NCBI RefSeq assembly: GCF_024612015.1
Contig: NZ_CP102512.1
Coordinates: 4,340,001-4,404,000, forward strand
Length of the DNA stretch: 64,000 nucleotides
Origin: Streptomyces sp. CA-210063
GTDB taxonomy: Bacteria > Actinomycetota > Actinomycetes > Streptomycetales > Streptomycetaceae
Direction: 5' to 3'
Made by a program: the position numbers and the translations under genes. The notes below the pieces were generated by a model that saw only the letters and a list, made by a program, of their open reading frames with translations, ran no database searches and was not told the DNA's origin. This document shows, in pieces, positions 8,969 to 19,738 of the stretch (within the stretch, counting starts at the first letter, position 1; each line of letters opens with the position of its first letter).

Positions 8969-9633
8969 GCACAGCGGCCGGCCCGGGTCCAAGGGCCAGG
9001 CAGGTCACGAAGGCGGTGATCACGGCGGTGGCCGTGCTCGCCGCCCTCGGCCTTTCCGTCTCCGCCTGCGGTACGGGCGGGACCGGCGCACGCGACGAGG
9101 GACCGGCCGACAACGACTCCCTCGCGGCGGGCGCGGCCTCGCCGTCCGCCTCCGCCTCGGCCGACTCCGACGGCGACCACCCGAGTGTCGAGGAGGTCGT
9201 CCGCATGGTCCGGGCGGACCCGGCGGTCAGCAGGACGGTCAAGAGCGATCTGAAGCCGTGTGTGGCCGACGAGTACCCGGTGGACGTGACGTACGGGGGT
9301 CTGACCGGGGGTTCGGCCGACGACCTCGTGGTCAATGTGATGACCTGCGCGGACGCCGTCGGTGTGGCGTCGTACGTGTACCGCGCGGAGAAGGGGAAGT
9401 ACCGGAGCGTCTTCCTCTCCGAACAGCCCCCCGTCTACGCGGAGATCGACCGGGGCGACCTCCTGGTCACCCGGCAGCTGTACGAGAATGGCGACCCGTC
9501 GTCGTACCCGTCCAGCGAGGAAGTGACCACGTACCGCTGGATCAAGGACCGTTTCGTACAGCGGACCAGTACGCGCACCGAGTACAGCACCGCGGTGGGC
9601 GGCACGGAATCTGCCACCCCCGAACCGGGCTGA
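8956..9633 (+). CDS. cseA: Lipoprotein CseA, negative modulator of the SigE system
   Basis: About 225 residues. The TTG start lies inside the end of sigE (13-base overlap), with GAGGAG about 8 bases upstream, implying translational coupling. A hydrophobic segment ends in the lipobox LSVSAC with the lipidated Cys38. A Ser/Ala-rich linker follows, then a compact domain with two more cysteines (LKPCVADEYP, NVMTCADAV) that could pair. In S. coelicolor CseA is an extracytoplasmic lipoprotein that dampens sigE expression. A later GTG near 9016 is an alternative start. Confidence 0.85.
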   Translation: MRGLSTAAGPGPRARQVTKAVITAVAVLAALGLSVSACGTGGTGARDEGPADNDSLAAGAASPSASASADSDGDHPSVEEVVRMVRADPAVSRTVKSDLKPCVADEYPVDVTYGGLTGGSADDLVVNVMTCADAVGVASYVYRAEKGKYRSVFLSEQPPVYAEIDRGDLLVTRQLYENGDPSSYPSSEEVTTYRWIKDRFVQRTSTRTEYSTAVGGTESATPEPG

Positions 9634-9690
9634 GACCGACTGCGACCCCGACCCCGATCAGTACCGACCGAGAGTGAACGAGATCACCGG

Positions 9691-10395
9691 ATGGCAGAGC
9701 AGACCCATGTCCTGTTCGTCGAGGACGACGACGTCATCCGCGAGGCCACCCAGCTCGCGCTGGAGCGGGACGGCTTCGCGGTCACGGCCATGCCCGACGG
9801 GCTGTCGGGCCTGGAGGCGTTCCGCGCGGACCAGCCCGACATCGCGCTCCTCGACGTCATGGTGCCGGGCCTGGACGGGGTCTCCCTGTGCCGCCGTATC
9901 CGTGACGAGTCGACCGTCCCGGTGATCATGCTCTCCGCGCGCGCCGACTCCATCGACGTCGTGCTGGGCCTGGAGGCGGGCGCCGACGACTATGTGACCA
10001 AGCCGTTCGACGGTGCCGTCCTGGTCGCCCGGATCCGCGCGGTCCTGCGCCGCTTCGGGCACGCGAGCGGCGACGCCAAGGCCGACGAGTCCGCTGCCGC
10101 CGGCACCGGCGGGGTGCTCACCTTCGGCGAGCTGGTGGTGGACACCGAGGGCATGGAGGTCCGGAAGTCCGGGGTGCCGGTGGCGCTGACGCCGACCGAG
10201 ATGCGACTGCTGCTCGAGTTCTCCTCCGCCCCCGGCACGGTCCTGTCCCGCGACAAGCTGCTCGAACGCGTGTGGGACTACGGCTGGGGTGGCGACACCC
10301 GGGTCGTCGACGTCCACGTCCAGCGCCTCCGGACGAAGATCGGCCAGGACCGCATCGAGACGGTCCGCGGCTTCGGCTACAAGCTCAAGGCCTGA
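9691..10395 (+). CDS. cseB: Response regulator CseB, activator of sigE
   Basis: A 234-residue OmpR/PhoB-type regulator. The receiver domain has the acidic pocket EDDD (11-14), phospho-acceptor Asp55 in LLDVMVPGLDG and a conserved Lys in VTKPFDG. A C-terminal winged helix (about 140-232) ends in HVQRLRTKIGQDRIETVRGF. It lies third in the sigE operon, 57 bases after cseA and 15 bases before cseC. It is expected to activate the sigE promoter when phosphorylated by CseC. Confidence 0.93.
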   Translation: MAEQTHVLFVEDDDVIREATQLALERDGFAVTAMPDGLSGLEAFRADQPDIALLDVMVPGLDGVSLCRRIRDESTVPVIMLSARADSIDVVLGLEAGADDYVTKPFDGAVLVARIRAVLRRFGHASGDAKADESAAAGTGGVLTFGELVVDTEGMEVRKSGVPVALTPTEMRLLLEFSSAPGTVLSRDKLLERVWDYGWGGDTRVVDVHVQRLRTKIGQDRIETVRGFGYKLKA

Positions 10396-10410
10396 GCGGG
10401 GCGTGGTGAC

Positions 10411-11919
10411 ATGAACCTGAGGGGCATACGAGGCGGGCGGGGGCCGGAGACGTCGGGCGCCGCCGGCAGCGGGGGTGGGTCGGGTGCCGCCGGGCTCGGG
10501 GCCGGGGCGGGTGCCGCCGGTGGCGGAAGCGGAACCGCCGTCGGGGCCGCCGTCGGGGCCTCTGCCGGCCGCCGGACCGGCCCTGGCTTCGCGTCGGGCA
10601 TCCGTACCGGCCTGCGATGGCAGCTCAGCGCGGCGATCGCGCTGGTCGGGGCGCTGGTGGCGATCGCGCTGAGCCTGGTCGTGCACAACGCGGCGCGCGT
10701 GTCGATGCTCGACAACTCACGCGACCTGGCCGACGAGCGCATCCAGGTCGCCCAGCGGATGTACGAGTCGGGGCGTCGGCTGAAGTCCGGTGCCTTCGGG
10801 GTGAAGCTCGACGACCCCGCCATCCCGAGGGACCTGCTGGCCAAGGTGGCGGAGGGCCGCCGGGCCACCTTCGTGTCGGAGGGCGAGAACGGCGTGCCCG
10901 ACATCTGGGCGGCGGTCCCGCTGAAGGACGGCCGCGTCCTGTCCCTGCACACCGACTTCACCGACCACAGCTCCGCCGTGATGCGGGACCTCGACCAGGC
11001 CCTGCTCATCGGCTCGATCGCGGTCGTCTTCGGCGGCTCGGCCCTCGGTGTGCTCATCGGCGGCCAGATGTCCCGCCGGCTGCGCAAGGCGGCGGCCGCC
11101 GCGCACGAGGTGGCCAAGGGCGAGTCCGACGTACGGGTGCAGGACGCGATCGGCGGTGTCGTACGCGACGAGACCGCCGAGCTGGCACGGGCCGTGGACG
11201 CCATGGCCGACACGCTGCGGCAACGCATCGAGGCGGAGCGCCGGGTGACGGCGGACATCGCCCACGAGCTGCGTACGCCGGTGACCGGCCTCCTGACGGC
11301 CGCGGAACTCCTCCCTCCGGGCCGCCCCTCCGAACTGGTCCGCGACCGCGCCCAGGCGATGCGCACCCTCGTCGAGGACGTGCTGGAGGTGGCCCGCCTC
11401 GACGGGGCCTCCGAGCGGGCCGAGCTGCAGGACATCGTGCTGGGCGAGTTCGTGGCCCGGCGGGTGGCGGCGAAGGACGCGGGGGTGCGCGTCCAGATCG
11501 TGCACGAGTCGGCGGTCACGACGGATCCGCGTCGCCTCGAACGCGTCCTGCTGAACCTCATCGCCAACGCGGCGAAGCACGGCAGGCCGCCGATCGAGGT
11601 CTCCGTCGAGGGCCGCGTGATCCGGGTCCGCGATCACGGCCCCGGCTTCCCCGAGGAGCTCCTCGCCGACGGCCCCCGCCGCTTCCGCACCGGCGCCTCC
11701 GACCGCGCCGGCCAGGGCCACGGCCTGGGCCTCACCATCGCCGCCGGCCAGGCCCGCGTCCTGGGCGCCCGCCTGACCTTCCGCAACGTCCGCCCACCCG
11801 GCTCCCCGGACGACGTACCGTCCGAGGGCGCGGTCGCGGTTCTGTGGCTCCCGGAACACGCCCCGACGAACACGGGCAGCTACCCGATGCTGCCGATGTC
11901 GGGTGATGGGGTGGGGTGA
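10411..11919 (+). CDS. cseC: Sensor histidine kinase CseC, cell-envelope stress
   Basis: A 502-residue membrane kinase. A Gly/Ala-rich low-complexity N-terminus (about 15-65) precedes two transmembrane helices (about 71-91 and 196-218) that bracket a roughly 100-residue extracytoplasmic sensor. A HAMP-like segment, phospho-acceptor His285 in DIAHELRTPV and a HATPase domain (LLNLIANAAKHG, DHGPGFPEE, GHGLGLTIAAG) follow. In S. coelicolor CseC responds to cell-wall antibiotics and lysozyme. Last gene of the operon; a paired hairpin repeat follows. Confidence 0.93.
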   Translation: MNLRGIRGGRGPETSGAAGSGGGSGAAGLGAGAGAAGGGSGTAVGAAVGASAGRRTGPGFASGIRTGLRWQLSAAIALVGALVAIALSLVVHNAARVSMLDNSRDLADERIQVAQRMYESGRRLKSGAFGVKLDDPAIPRDLLAKVAEGRRATFVSEGENGVPDIWAAVPLKDGRVLSLHTDFTDHSSAVMRDLDQALLIGSIAVVFGGSALGVLIGGQMSRRLRKAAAAAHEVAKGESDVRVQDAIGGVVRDETAELARAVDAMADTLRQRIEAERRVTADIAHELRTPVTGLLTAAELLPPGRPSELVRDRAQAMRTLVEDVLEVARLDGASERAELQDIVLGEFVARRVAAKDAGVRVQIVHESAVTTDPRRLERVLLNLIANAAKHGRPPIEVSVEGRVIRVRDHGPGFPEELLADGPRRFRTGASDRAGQGHGLGLTIAAGQARVLGARLTFRNVRPPGSPDDVPSEGAVAVLWLPEHAPTNTGSYPMLPMSGDGVG

Positions 11920-11956
11920 GCTGGGGCCGTGGGTTGTCTGCGGCTGAGTGGGGGCC

Positions 11957-12031
11957 GATCGCGCGGTTCCCCGCGCCCCTTGACGGCATAGGTCGCGCCC
12001 GGGGTTTTTAGGGGCACGGGGAACTGCGCGA
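11957..12031. repeat. Intergenic hairpin repeat, family A (between cseC and the exporter gene)
   Basis: TCGCGCGGTTCCCCGCGCCC and GGGCACGGGGAACTGCGCGA form imperfect inverted arms around a variable centre. It lies between two genes transcribed toward each other, so it can terminate both. Confidence 0.7.
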
Positions 12032-12067
12032 GCAACCACCGACCCACCCGCACCCGCCGACGCACCG

Positions 12068-12101
12068 AACCCCCCGAGCTCTCAGGCGCACTCAGGGGGT
12101 T
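12068..12101 (-). terminator. Hairpin after the exporter gene
   Basis: AACCCCC and GGGGGTT enclose a 20-base loop immediately 3' of the exporter stop codon on the minus strand. Confidence 0.4.
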
Positions 12102-12110
12102 CGAACGGGG

Positions 12111-13721
12111 TCAGACCGTCATCGTCTCCTTGGCCCCGGCAACCCCACTGCCGGCCTCCGCCGCCTCAGACCCCCCGGCCCCCCGCAACGGCACCTCCTT
12201 CACGAACACCGCGGCCACCAGCGCCACCACGGAGACGACCGCCCCCAGCAGAAACGCCGAGTGGGTCCCGGAAGAGACCGCGTACTGGTACGCCTCCCGC
12301 GCCGCCACCGGCAACTTCGCCAGACTCGCCGCGTCCAGCTGCGCCGACCGCTCGGTGACCTCGGACCCCAACGCCCCGGCCCGCTCGGCCATCACGTCCT
12401 GCACCCGGCTGTTGAACAGCGCCCCCATGATCGCGACCCCGAAGGACGACCCGAGCGTCCGGGCCAGCGTGGTCGTGGACGACGCGACCCCCATGTCCTT
12501 CATCTCGACACTGTTCTGCGCGACGAGCATGGTGATCTGCATCAGACATCCCATACCGGCACCCAGCACCGCCATGAACACCCCGGACGTCACCCGGCTC
12601 GTACCGGTGTCCATCTGCGCCAGCAGAAACAGCCCCACGATCATCAGCGCGCTCCCGACGACCGGGAAGACCTTGTACCGCCCGCTCCCCGTGGTCACCC
12701 GCCCGGCGACCATCGACACCGCGAGCATCGCCCCCAGCATCGGCAGCAGCAACAGCCCGGAGTTGGTCGCGGACGCACCCTGCACGGACTGCTGGAACAG
12801 CGGCAGGAACAGCACCGCCCCGAACATCACGAACCCGGTGAAGAAACCGATCACGGACATCAGCGTGAAGTTCCGGCTGCGGAAGATGTGCAGCGGTATC
12901 ACCGGCTCCGCCACCCGCTTCTGCACGAACAGGAACCCCACCAGCGAGGCCACCCCGATCGCGATCAGCTCCATGATGACGGCCGACCCCCAGGCGTACT
13001 CGGTCCCGCCCCATGTCGTGACCAGCACGATCGCCGTGATGCCGACGGTCAGCAGCGCCGCGCCCAGGTAGTCGATGTTCCGCGCCGACCGGCCGTCCCG
13101 CGACGGCTTCGGCAGATGCAGTACGGCGCTGACGGCGACCAGCGCCACGACGCCGAGCGGCAGGTTGATGTAGAAGGACCAGCGCCATCCCCAGTGGTCG
13201 GTGATGGTCCCGCCGACCAGCGGCCCGGCGATCATGGCGAGGGCCATCACCCCGGCCATCATCCCCTGGTACTTGCCCCGCTCGCGCGGCGGTATCAGGT
13301 CGCCGATGATCGCCATGACGCCGACCATCAGCCCGCCGGCCCCGAGCCCCTGGACCGCCCGGAACGCGATCAGCTGGCCCATGTCCTGGGCCATCCCGCT
13401 CAGCGCCGACCCGATCAGGAAGATCACGATCGAGGTCATGAAGACTTGCTTGCGGCCGTAGAGGTCGCCGAGCTTGCCCCAGATGGGGGTGGAGGCGGCG
13501 GTCGCGAGCGTGTACGCGGTGACGACCCAGGAGAGGTGCTCCAGGCCCCCGAGCTCACCCACGATCGTCGGCATCGCGGTCCCGATGATCATGTTGTCGA
13601 GCATCGCGAGCAGCATGGCGATCATGAGCGCGAGCAGCACGACCCGCACACTGCGCGGCTGCGGCCCGTCCGTCCCACCGCCCGTCCCACCGCTCGCTTC
13701 CCTCTTGGTTTCCGCGTCCAT
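12111..13721 (-). CDS. DHA2-family (EmrB/QacA) MFS drug exporter
   Basis: A 536-residue proton-antiport exporter with about 14 transmembrane helices. Family motifs include LDNMIIGTAMPTIVGEL (motif D1), GKLGDLYGRKQVF (motif A) and RAVQGLGAGGLMVG with a central GPLVGGTITDHWGWRWSFYI (motif C region). The ATG at 13721 has GGAGG 7 bases upstream; a GTG one codon earlier is less well spaced. The divergent TetR gene and two operators between them indicate ligand-induced efflux. The substrate cannot be read from sequence. Confidence 0.9.
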   Translation of the reverse strand: MDAETKREASGGTGGGTDGPQPRSVRVVLLALMIAMLLAMLDNMIIGTAMPTIVGELGGLEHLSWVVTAYTLATAASTPIWGKLGDLYGRKQVFMTSIVIFLIGSALSGMAQDMGQLIAFRAVQGLGAGGLMVGVMAIIGDLIPPRERGKYQGMMAGVMALAMIAGPLVGGTITDHWGWRWSFYINLPLGVVALVAVSAVLHLPKPSRDGRSARNIDYLGAALLTVGITAIVLVTTWGGTEYAWGSAVIMELIAIGVASLVGFLFVQKRVAEPVIPLHIFRSRNFTLMSVIGFFTGFVMFGAVLFLPLFQQSVQGASATNSGLLLLPMLGAMLAVSMVAGRVTTGSGRYKVFPVVGSALMIVGLFLLAQMDTGTSRVTSGVFMAVLGAGMGCLMQITMLVAQNSVEMKDMGVASSTTTLARTLGSSFGVAIMGALFNSRVQDVMAERAGALGSEVTERSAQLDAASLAKLPVAAREAYQYAVSSGTHSAFLLGAVVSVVALVAAVFVKEVPLRGAGGSEAAEAGSGVAGAKETMTV

Positions 13722-13787
13722 CACGGTCCTCCACTCCCCCCGGAGCCTTGCGCACTCACTGCCGCGCTCTCACCCGCCGGGGTACTT

Positions 13788-13805
13788 ACTTGCCGACCGG
13801 CTAGT
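13788..13805. promoter_or_regulatory. Palindromic operator 1 for the divergent TetR regulator
   Basis: ACTTGCCGACCGGCTAGT is an 18-bp imperfect palindrome (7 of 8 pairs match) about 67 bases upstream of the exporter start. It shares its half-sites with operator 2. Confidence 0.6.
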
Positions 13806-13834
13806 TGTCTACACTTAGGGAAGCTAGGGCTCTA

Positions 13835-13852
13835 ACTAGCCGGGCGTCAAGT
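13835..13852. promoter_or_regulatory. Palindromic operator 2 for the divergent TetR regulator
   Basis: ACTAGCCGGGCGTCAAGT is a related 18-bp palindrome (6 of 8 pairs), inverted relative to operator 1. The centres are 47 bp apart, so CTTACTTG...CCGGCTAGTT and AACTAGCCGG...CAAGTAAG also form one large symmetric structure. Confidence 0.6.
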
Positions 13853-13917
13853 AAGTTCGACGGGCTTGGCCGAGGCTTGACCGACCCAGGCCTTCCGCGA
13901 CGGCGAGGAGTACGAGG

Positions 13918-14544
13918 ATGAGCGGCACGACAGACGACGTCACGGCGGACGTCGGCGGTGACCCGACGCCCAAGCGGCAGCGTCGCGGCGACACGCGTCA
14001 GCGCATCCAGGACGTCGCCCTCGAACTCTTCGCCGAGCAGGGATACGAGAAGACCTCGCTGCGGGAGATCGCCGAGCGCCTGGACGTGACGAAAGCGGCG
14101 CTCTACTACCACTTCAAGACCAAGGAAGACATCCTCATCGGCCTCTTCCAGGACCTGCGGCGCCCGATCGACGAACTGATCGAGTGGGCGGACGCCCAGC
14201 CGCGCACCCTCGACACCAAGCGGGAGATCCTCCGCCGCTACAGCGTGGCCCTGGCCGACGTGGCCCCCCTCTTCCGCTTCATGCAGGAGAACCAGGCAAC
14301 GGTGCGCGAGCTGAGCGTCGGCGAGACGTTCAAGGACCGCATGCTCCGCCTGATCGACACCGTCAAGGAGCCGGACGCCGCCCTGACCGACCAGGTCCGC
14401 TGCGTCAGCGCCCTGTTCACCATGCACGCCGGGATGTTCGGCCTCCGGGACGTCGAAGGCGACCCCGAGGACAAGCGCAAGGCGGTCCTGGAGGTCGCGA
14501 TCGATCTGGTGACACAGGCGCACGCCGGCGCGCGGAGCTCCTGA
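13918..14544 (+). CDS. TetR-family repressor of the divergent exporter
   Basis: 208 residues. The N-terminal helix-turn-helix (about 20-70) reads RQRIQDVALELFAEQGYEKT, LREIAERLDVTKAALYYHFK and TKEDIL. The all-helical C-terminal half is a ligand-binding and dimerisation domain without further assignment. GAGGAG lies 7 bases before the ATG. Divergent arrangement with an EmrB/QacA exporter and two shared palindromes indicates autoregulation and control of efflux. Confidence 0.9.
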   Translation: MSGTTDDVTADVGGDPTPKRQRRGDTRQRIQDVALELFAEQGYEKTSLREIAERLDVTKAALYYHFKTKEDILIGLFQDLRRPIDELIEWADAQPRTLDTKREILRRYSVALADVAPLFRFMQENQATVRELSVGETFKDRMLRLIDTVKEPDAALTDQVRCVSALFTMHAGMFGLRDVEGDPEDKRKAVLEVAIDLVTQAHAGARSS

Positions 14545-14623
14545 AAGCCACCGCATTCGGGTGTCGGCCCCCTGCTGACGCCGTACGGAGTGAACCGTAC
14601 GGCGTCACCGAGTCGGGCTCGGC

Positions 14624-15220
14624 TCAGACGGTGACGCCCTTGGTGCGGAGGAAGGCGACCGGGTCGACGCCGGAGCCGTAGCTCGCGGTCGTACGGATCT
14701 CGAAGTGCAGGTGCGGTCCGCTGGAGTTGCCGGTGTTGCCGGAGAAGGCTATGCGCTGCCCGGTCTTGACGACCTGCCCGACCTTCACGCTCACCTTCGA
14801 GAGATGGGCGTACTGCGAGAAGGTGCCGTTGCCGTGCTTGATGACGACGGCGTTGCCGTACGCGGGGCCGTCACCGGCGCCGTTGCCGCCGGCCTTCACG
14901 ACGGTTCCGCCGTGCGCGGCGGCGACCGCCGTACCGCTCTTGACGGCGAAGTCCTGCCCGCTGTGCTTCGCGGACCACATGTTCCCGGCCTGCGCGAACC
15001 GCGCGCTCAGCTTGTAGCCCTTGACCGGGCTGACCCAGGAGGCCGCCTTCTTGGCGGCGGCGGCCTGGACGGTGCCGGTGCTCGCGGCCTGAGCACCACC
15101 GGCGGCGGCCGCGACCCCTACCCCCAGCACACCCGAGACCCCCATCCCGACGGCCACCACGGCGGCCCGGACACGAAGCTGGGACATACGGGAACGGGGA
15201 GTGCGAACACGCTGCGACAT
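14624..15220 (-). CDS. Secreted M23 (LytM-type) peptidoglycan endopeptidase
   Basis: 198 residues. A signal peptide (about 1-45, with a hydrophobic core VVAVGMGVSGVLGVGVAAA) precedes a single M23 domain with zinc ligands His86 and Asp90 (HSGQDF), His139 and the HLH triplet at 170-172 (GPHLHFEI). It should cleave peptide cross-bridges in the cell wall. There is no SPOR, LysM or wall-binding domain. A GTGAGG lies about 8 bases before the ATG. I looked for a ydaO-type c-di-AMP riboswitch in the leader and did not see one. Confidence 0.9.
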   Translation of the reverse strand: MSQRVRTPRSRMSQLRVRAAVVAVGMGVSGVLGVGVAAAAGGAQAASTGTVQAAAAKKAASWVSPVKGYKLSARFAQAGNMWSAKHSGQDFAVKSGTAVAAAHGGTVVKAGGNGAGDGPAYGNAVVIKHGNGTFSQYAHLSKVSVKVGQVVKTGQRIAFSGNTGNSSGPHLHFEIRTTASYGSGVDPVAFLRTKGVTV

Positions 15221-15680
15221 GGGTGTACCTCACGGGGGACGGAGACAAGGACGGTGCCCTGACGGACACACATCCCACCCGGCACACATCTGCGACCGCC
15301 GAGCGGGACAACCCTTGGTACCCCTAAAGCACCAAACCGCTCAAACGTGTGACCTACGACCGAAGGTCGTACACCACCCGAAATACCCCCACTCCTTGAC
15401 AGTGCCCCTCAAAACAGCCCCCATCTGCACTCCACCGCCAAACCCCACACTCTCGAACCTAAAAGTCCGATTTGCCCGCCGCTATCCATCCACCGCCCAT
15501 CGACTATTCCGCCTAGTACCGGACAAATTCCCTGTGCGGCATGTCACCGGCCACCCGGAACGGATAACCCCGAATTGTGACGCGGGCTACGCCGCCGCCT
15601 CAGCAAAGAGGCCGCCCCGGAGCCATCGCCCCGGAGCAGCCTCTCCTGCCTGAATTCAGCTGGATACAACCGGACAGACA
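15221..15680. other. Intergenic region between the M23 peptidase start and the clpC terminator
   Basis: About 460 bases with no convincing gene. It holds a perfect small hairpin TACGACC-GAA-GGTCGTA (15355-15371) within the M23 leader or promoter region. The stretch at 15400-15560 is lower in GC than its surroundings. A loose AGAGGC...GCCTCT inverted pair lies near 15608-15645. The M23 promoter must lie here, but I cannot assign a -35/-10 pair with confidence. Confidence 0.5.
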
Positions 15681-15722
15681 AAGGGGGCTGCCCCAGGACC
15701 GAAGTCCTGGGGCAGCCCCTTC
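15681..15722 (-). terminator. Strong intrinsic terminator of clpC
   Basis: A near-perfect inverted repeat whose arms are AAGGGGCTGCCCCAGGAC and its complement, closed by a 4-base CGAA/TTCG loop, just 3' of the clpC stop on the minus strand. The stem is about 19 bp, among the longest in the window. Confidence 0.85.
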
Positions 15723-15743
15723 CGCTCAGGCCGAGCGCGGCGG

Positions 15744-18269
<2,526 letters not shown>

Positions 18270-18330
18270 CGTTAATCGCTCCTCAGAGCGGTCAGGCAGT
18301 AAGGGGACGCTCCCCTCCCTGTCCTTCCGC

Positions 18331-18359
18331 AGCTTAGTCCCGCAAGCGGGGACCGCTCA
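18331..18359 (-). promoter_or_regulatory. Candidate clpC promoter with a palindromic spacer
   Basis: Reading on the minus strand, TGAGCG, a 17-base spacer and TAAGCT form a plausible -35/-10 pair about 65 bases before the clpC ATG. The whole spacer (18337-18353) is the inverted repeat GTCCCGC-AA-GCGGGGAC, suggesting a second regulator or an mRNA hairpin. Confidence 0.4.
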
Positions 18360-18469
18360 TTCCAACTGCCGACACCGTCCTTGGCCTCCTGACCCCGAAC
18401 GCCGACATCTGCTCCAACCCGATGGTGCGAGACGATGTTCCCGCAGGCCAGGCAGTTACCCCCACCAGC

Positions 18470-18487
18470 AGTACGCCGATGGCGAAC
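18470..18487. promoter_or_regulatory. ClgR operator upstream of clpC
   Basis: AGTACGCCGATGGCGAAC matches every position of the ClgR consensus as I recall it for actinobacteria (WNNWCGCYNANRGCGWWS). ClgR activates clp and lon genes in Streptomyces and Corynebacterium. The site lies about 200 bases upstream of the clpC ATG. Confidence 0.7.
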
Positions 18488-18699
18488 GCGAGACGGCCTT
18501 TCCTGCGTGTCGCCCCCTCCCACTAGGGATGTCTTACCCGTAGGGACTGACACTCCATGCCGGATGCACCGGTTCCCTCCGCTAAGGGCGAACATCCTTG
18601 CGTCGCTACTCACCGCGGAACGCCCCCTTTCCCGGCACTCTCCGCATCCGTGCCCATACCCAGCGTAACTCCGGGGTCCTTCGCACGGTTGCTCCTGAC
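18488..18699. other. Remainder of the clpC / SCO3374-like divergent intergenic region
   Basis: About 210 bases without a convincing gene. Short open frames here show no coding bias and no family motif. The promoter of the rightward gene must lie here; no Shine-Dalgarno sequence precedes its ATG at 18700. Confidence 0.4.
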
Positions 18700-19356
18700 A
18701 TGGCCATCGTCCCCCTTCCCCGCCGACCGTTCGACCGGAGCGCCATTTCGGGCGCTGAATCACGCGATGTTCCGGGCGATATCCCGTGTGACGCGGTGCG
18801 GCGGTGGTACGAGAACGATCTCGGTTGGGCGACCGTGCCCGGAACGCCCGTACATGTCATTACGGGGCTGCGCTTCGATGTGCTCGATGTGCCGGCGGAG
18901 GCGGGGATCGCGGCGCTCAGGCATCTGGGCCCGATTCCGGGACCGGGCTCGCCGGTGGTGTCGCACGGCGGGCGGATGCGGCTGCTTGTCGCGGCGGGCA
19001 GCGCGGAGGAGTTGCCGGGGCTGCTGGAGTGGCTGGACTGGGGCGGCCTCGACCTGGACCTCACTGCCGTCGGAACGGGCGGTCTCATGGCGGCGCCGAC
19101 GCCTCCGGGCGGGGCCGGAAGGCTCGGGGGCGGGCTGCGGGAGGCCGGATCACAGGGGGCCGCCGAATGGTTGCGGCCCCCCGAGCCGGGGCGCGAGGTG
19201 GAACCCTCGCTGCCGACCATGTCGGCGTTGGGGGGCGGTGGGGGCGCCCCCGACCTCGTGCGAGTGGTGGACACGGTGGCGACGCACTGCCACCGCGTCC
19301 GGCTGCGGCGCGCGAGCACCGGGCCGTCGGAATCTCAGCCGTTGGCCTTCTCGTAG
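18700..19356 (+). CDS. Conserved Streptomyces protein, SCO3374 family
   Basis: 218 residues, function unknown. The N-terminal half (DAVRRWYENDLGWATVPGTP, VITGLRFDVLDVPAEAGIAA, SHGGRMRLLVAAG) resembles the N-terminal fold of bifunctional primase/polymerase-like proteins, but I see no catalytic acidic cluster. The second half is Gly/Pro-rich. The start is chosen at the first ATG from which the family N-terminus begins. Its 3' end overlaps the 3' end of lsr2 on the other strand by 22 bases. Placement between clpC and lsr2 is, from memory, conserved in Streptomyces. Confidence 0.7.
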   Translation: MAIVPLPRRPFDRSAISGAESRDVPGDIPCDAVRRWYENDLGWATVPGTPVHVITGLRFDVLDVPAEAGIAALRHLGPIPGPGSPVVSHGGRMRLLVAAGSAEELPGLLEWLDWGGLDLDLTAVGTGGLMAAPTPPGGAGRLGGGLREAGSQGAAEWLRPPEPGREVEPSLPTMSALGGGGGAPDLVRVVDTVATHCHRVRLRRASTGPSESQPLAFS

Positions 19357-19670
19357 GCCTCGCGGATGGAGGCGGGGACACGGCCGCGGTCGTTGACCTC
19401 GTAGCCGTTCTCCTTCGCCCAGGCGCGGATGGCCGCGGTGTCCTGGCTGCCGCCGGAAGCGGCGCGGGCCTTGCCACGCCCGCCCGCGGCACGGCCTCCG
19501 GTACGCCGACCACCCTTGACGTAGGGGTCGAGAAGACCGCGAAGCTTGTCGGCGTTGGCGGTCGTGAGGTCGATCTCGTACGTCTTGCCGTCCAGCGCGA
19601 ACGTCACGGTCTCGTCCGCCTCGCCGCCGTCGAGGTCGTCGACAAGAAGGACCTGAACCTTCTGTGCCAC
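19335..19670 (-). CDS. lsr2: Nucleoid-associated xenogeneic silencer Lsr2
   Basis: 111 residues, the usual length. The N-terminal dimerisation domain (AQKVQVLLVDDLDGGEADET, VTFALDGKTYEIDLT) is joined by a basic Gly/Arg linker (about 55-75) to a C-terminal DNA-binding domain with the AT-hook-like core NDRGRVP that binds AT-rich minor groove. The GTG start has AAGGA about 7 bases upstream. Lsr2 silences AT-rich, often horizontally acquired or specialised-metabolism genes. Its own upstream region is AT-rich and carries overlapping palindromes in the promoter. Confidence 0.95.
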   Translation of the reverse strand: MAQKVQVLLVDDLDGGEADETVTFALDGKTYEIDLTTANADKLRGLLDPYVKGGRRTGGRAAGGRGKARAASGGSQDTAAIRAWAKENGYEVNDRGRVPASIREAYEKANG

Positions 19671-19738
19671 TGGATTTCCTTTCATCGATAACTTCAGGGC
19701 CGAGGGCCTGCGGCGTGAGCCGCTGTTTCGCGTCCCCT

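Noticed and set aside
15221..15560. A ydaO-type c-di-AMP riboswitch before the M23 peptidase
   Set aside because: Looked for because disA is in the window and such switches precede wall hydrolases in actinobacteria. The conserved core segments were not found.
18272..18763. Small ORF in the clpC upstream region
   Set aside because: No coding bias or recognisable family, and it overlaps the clpC promoter and ClgR box.
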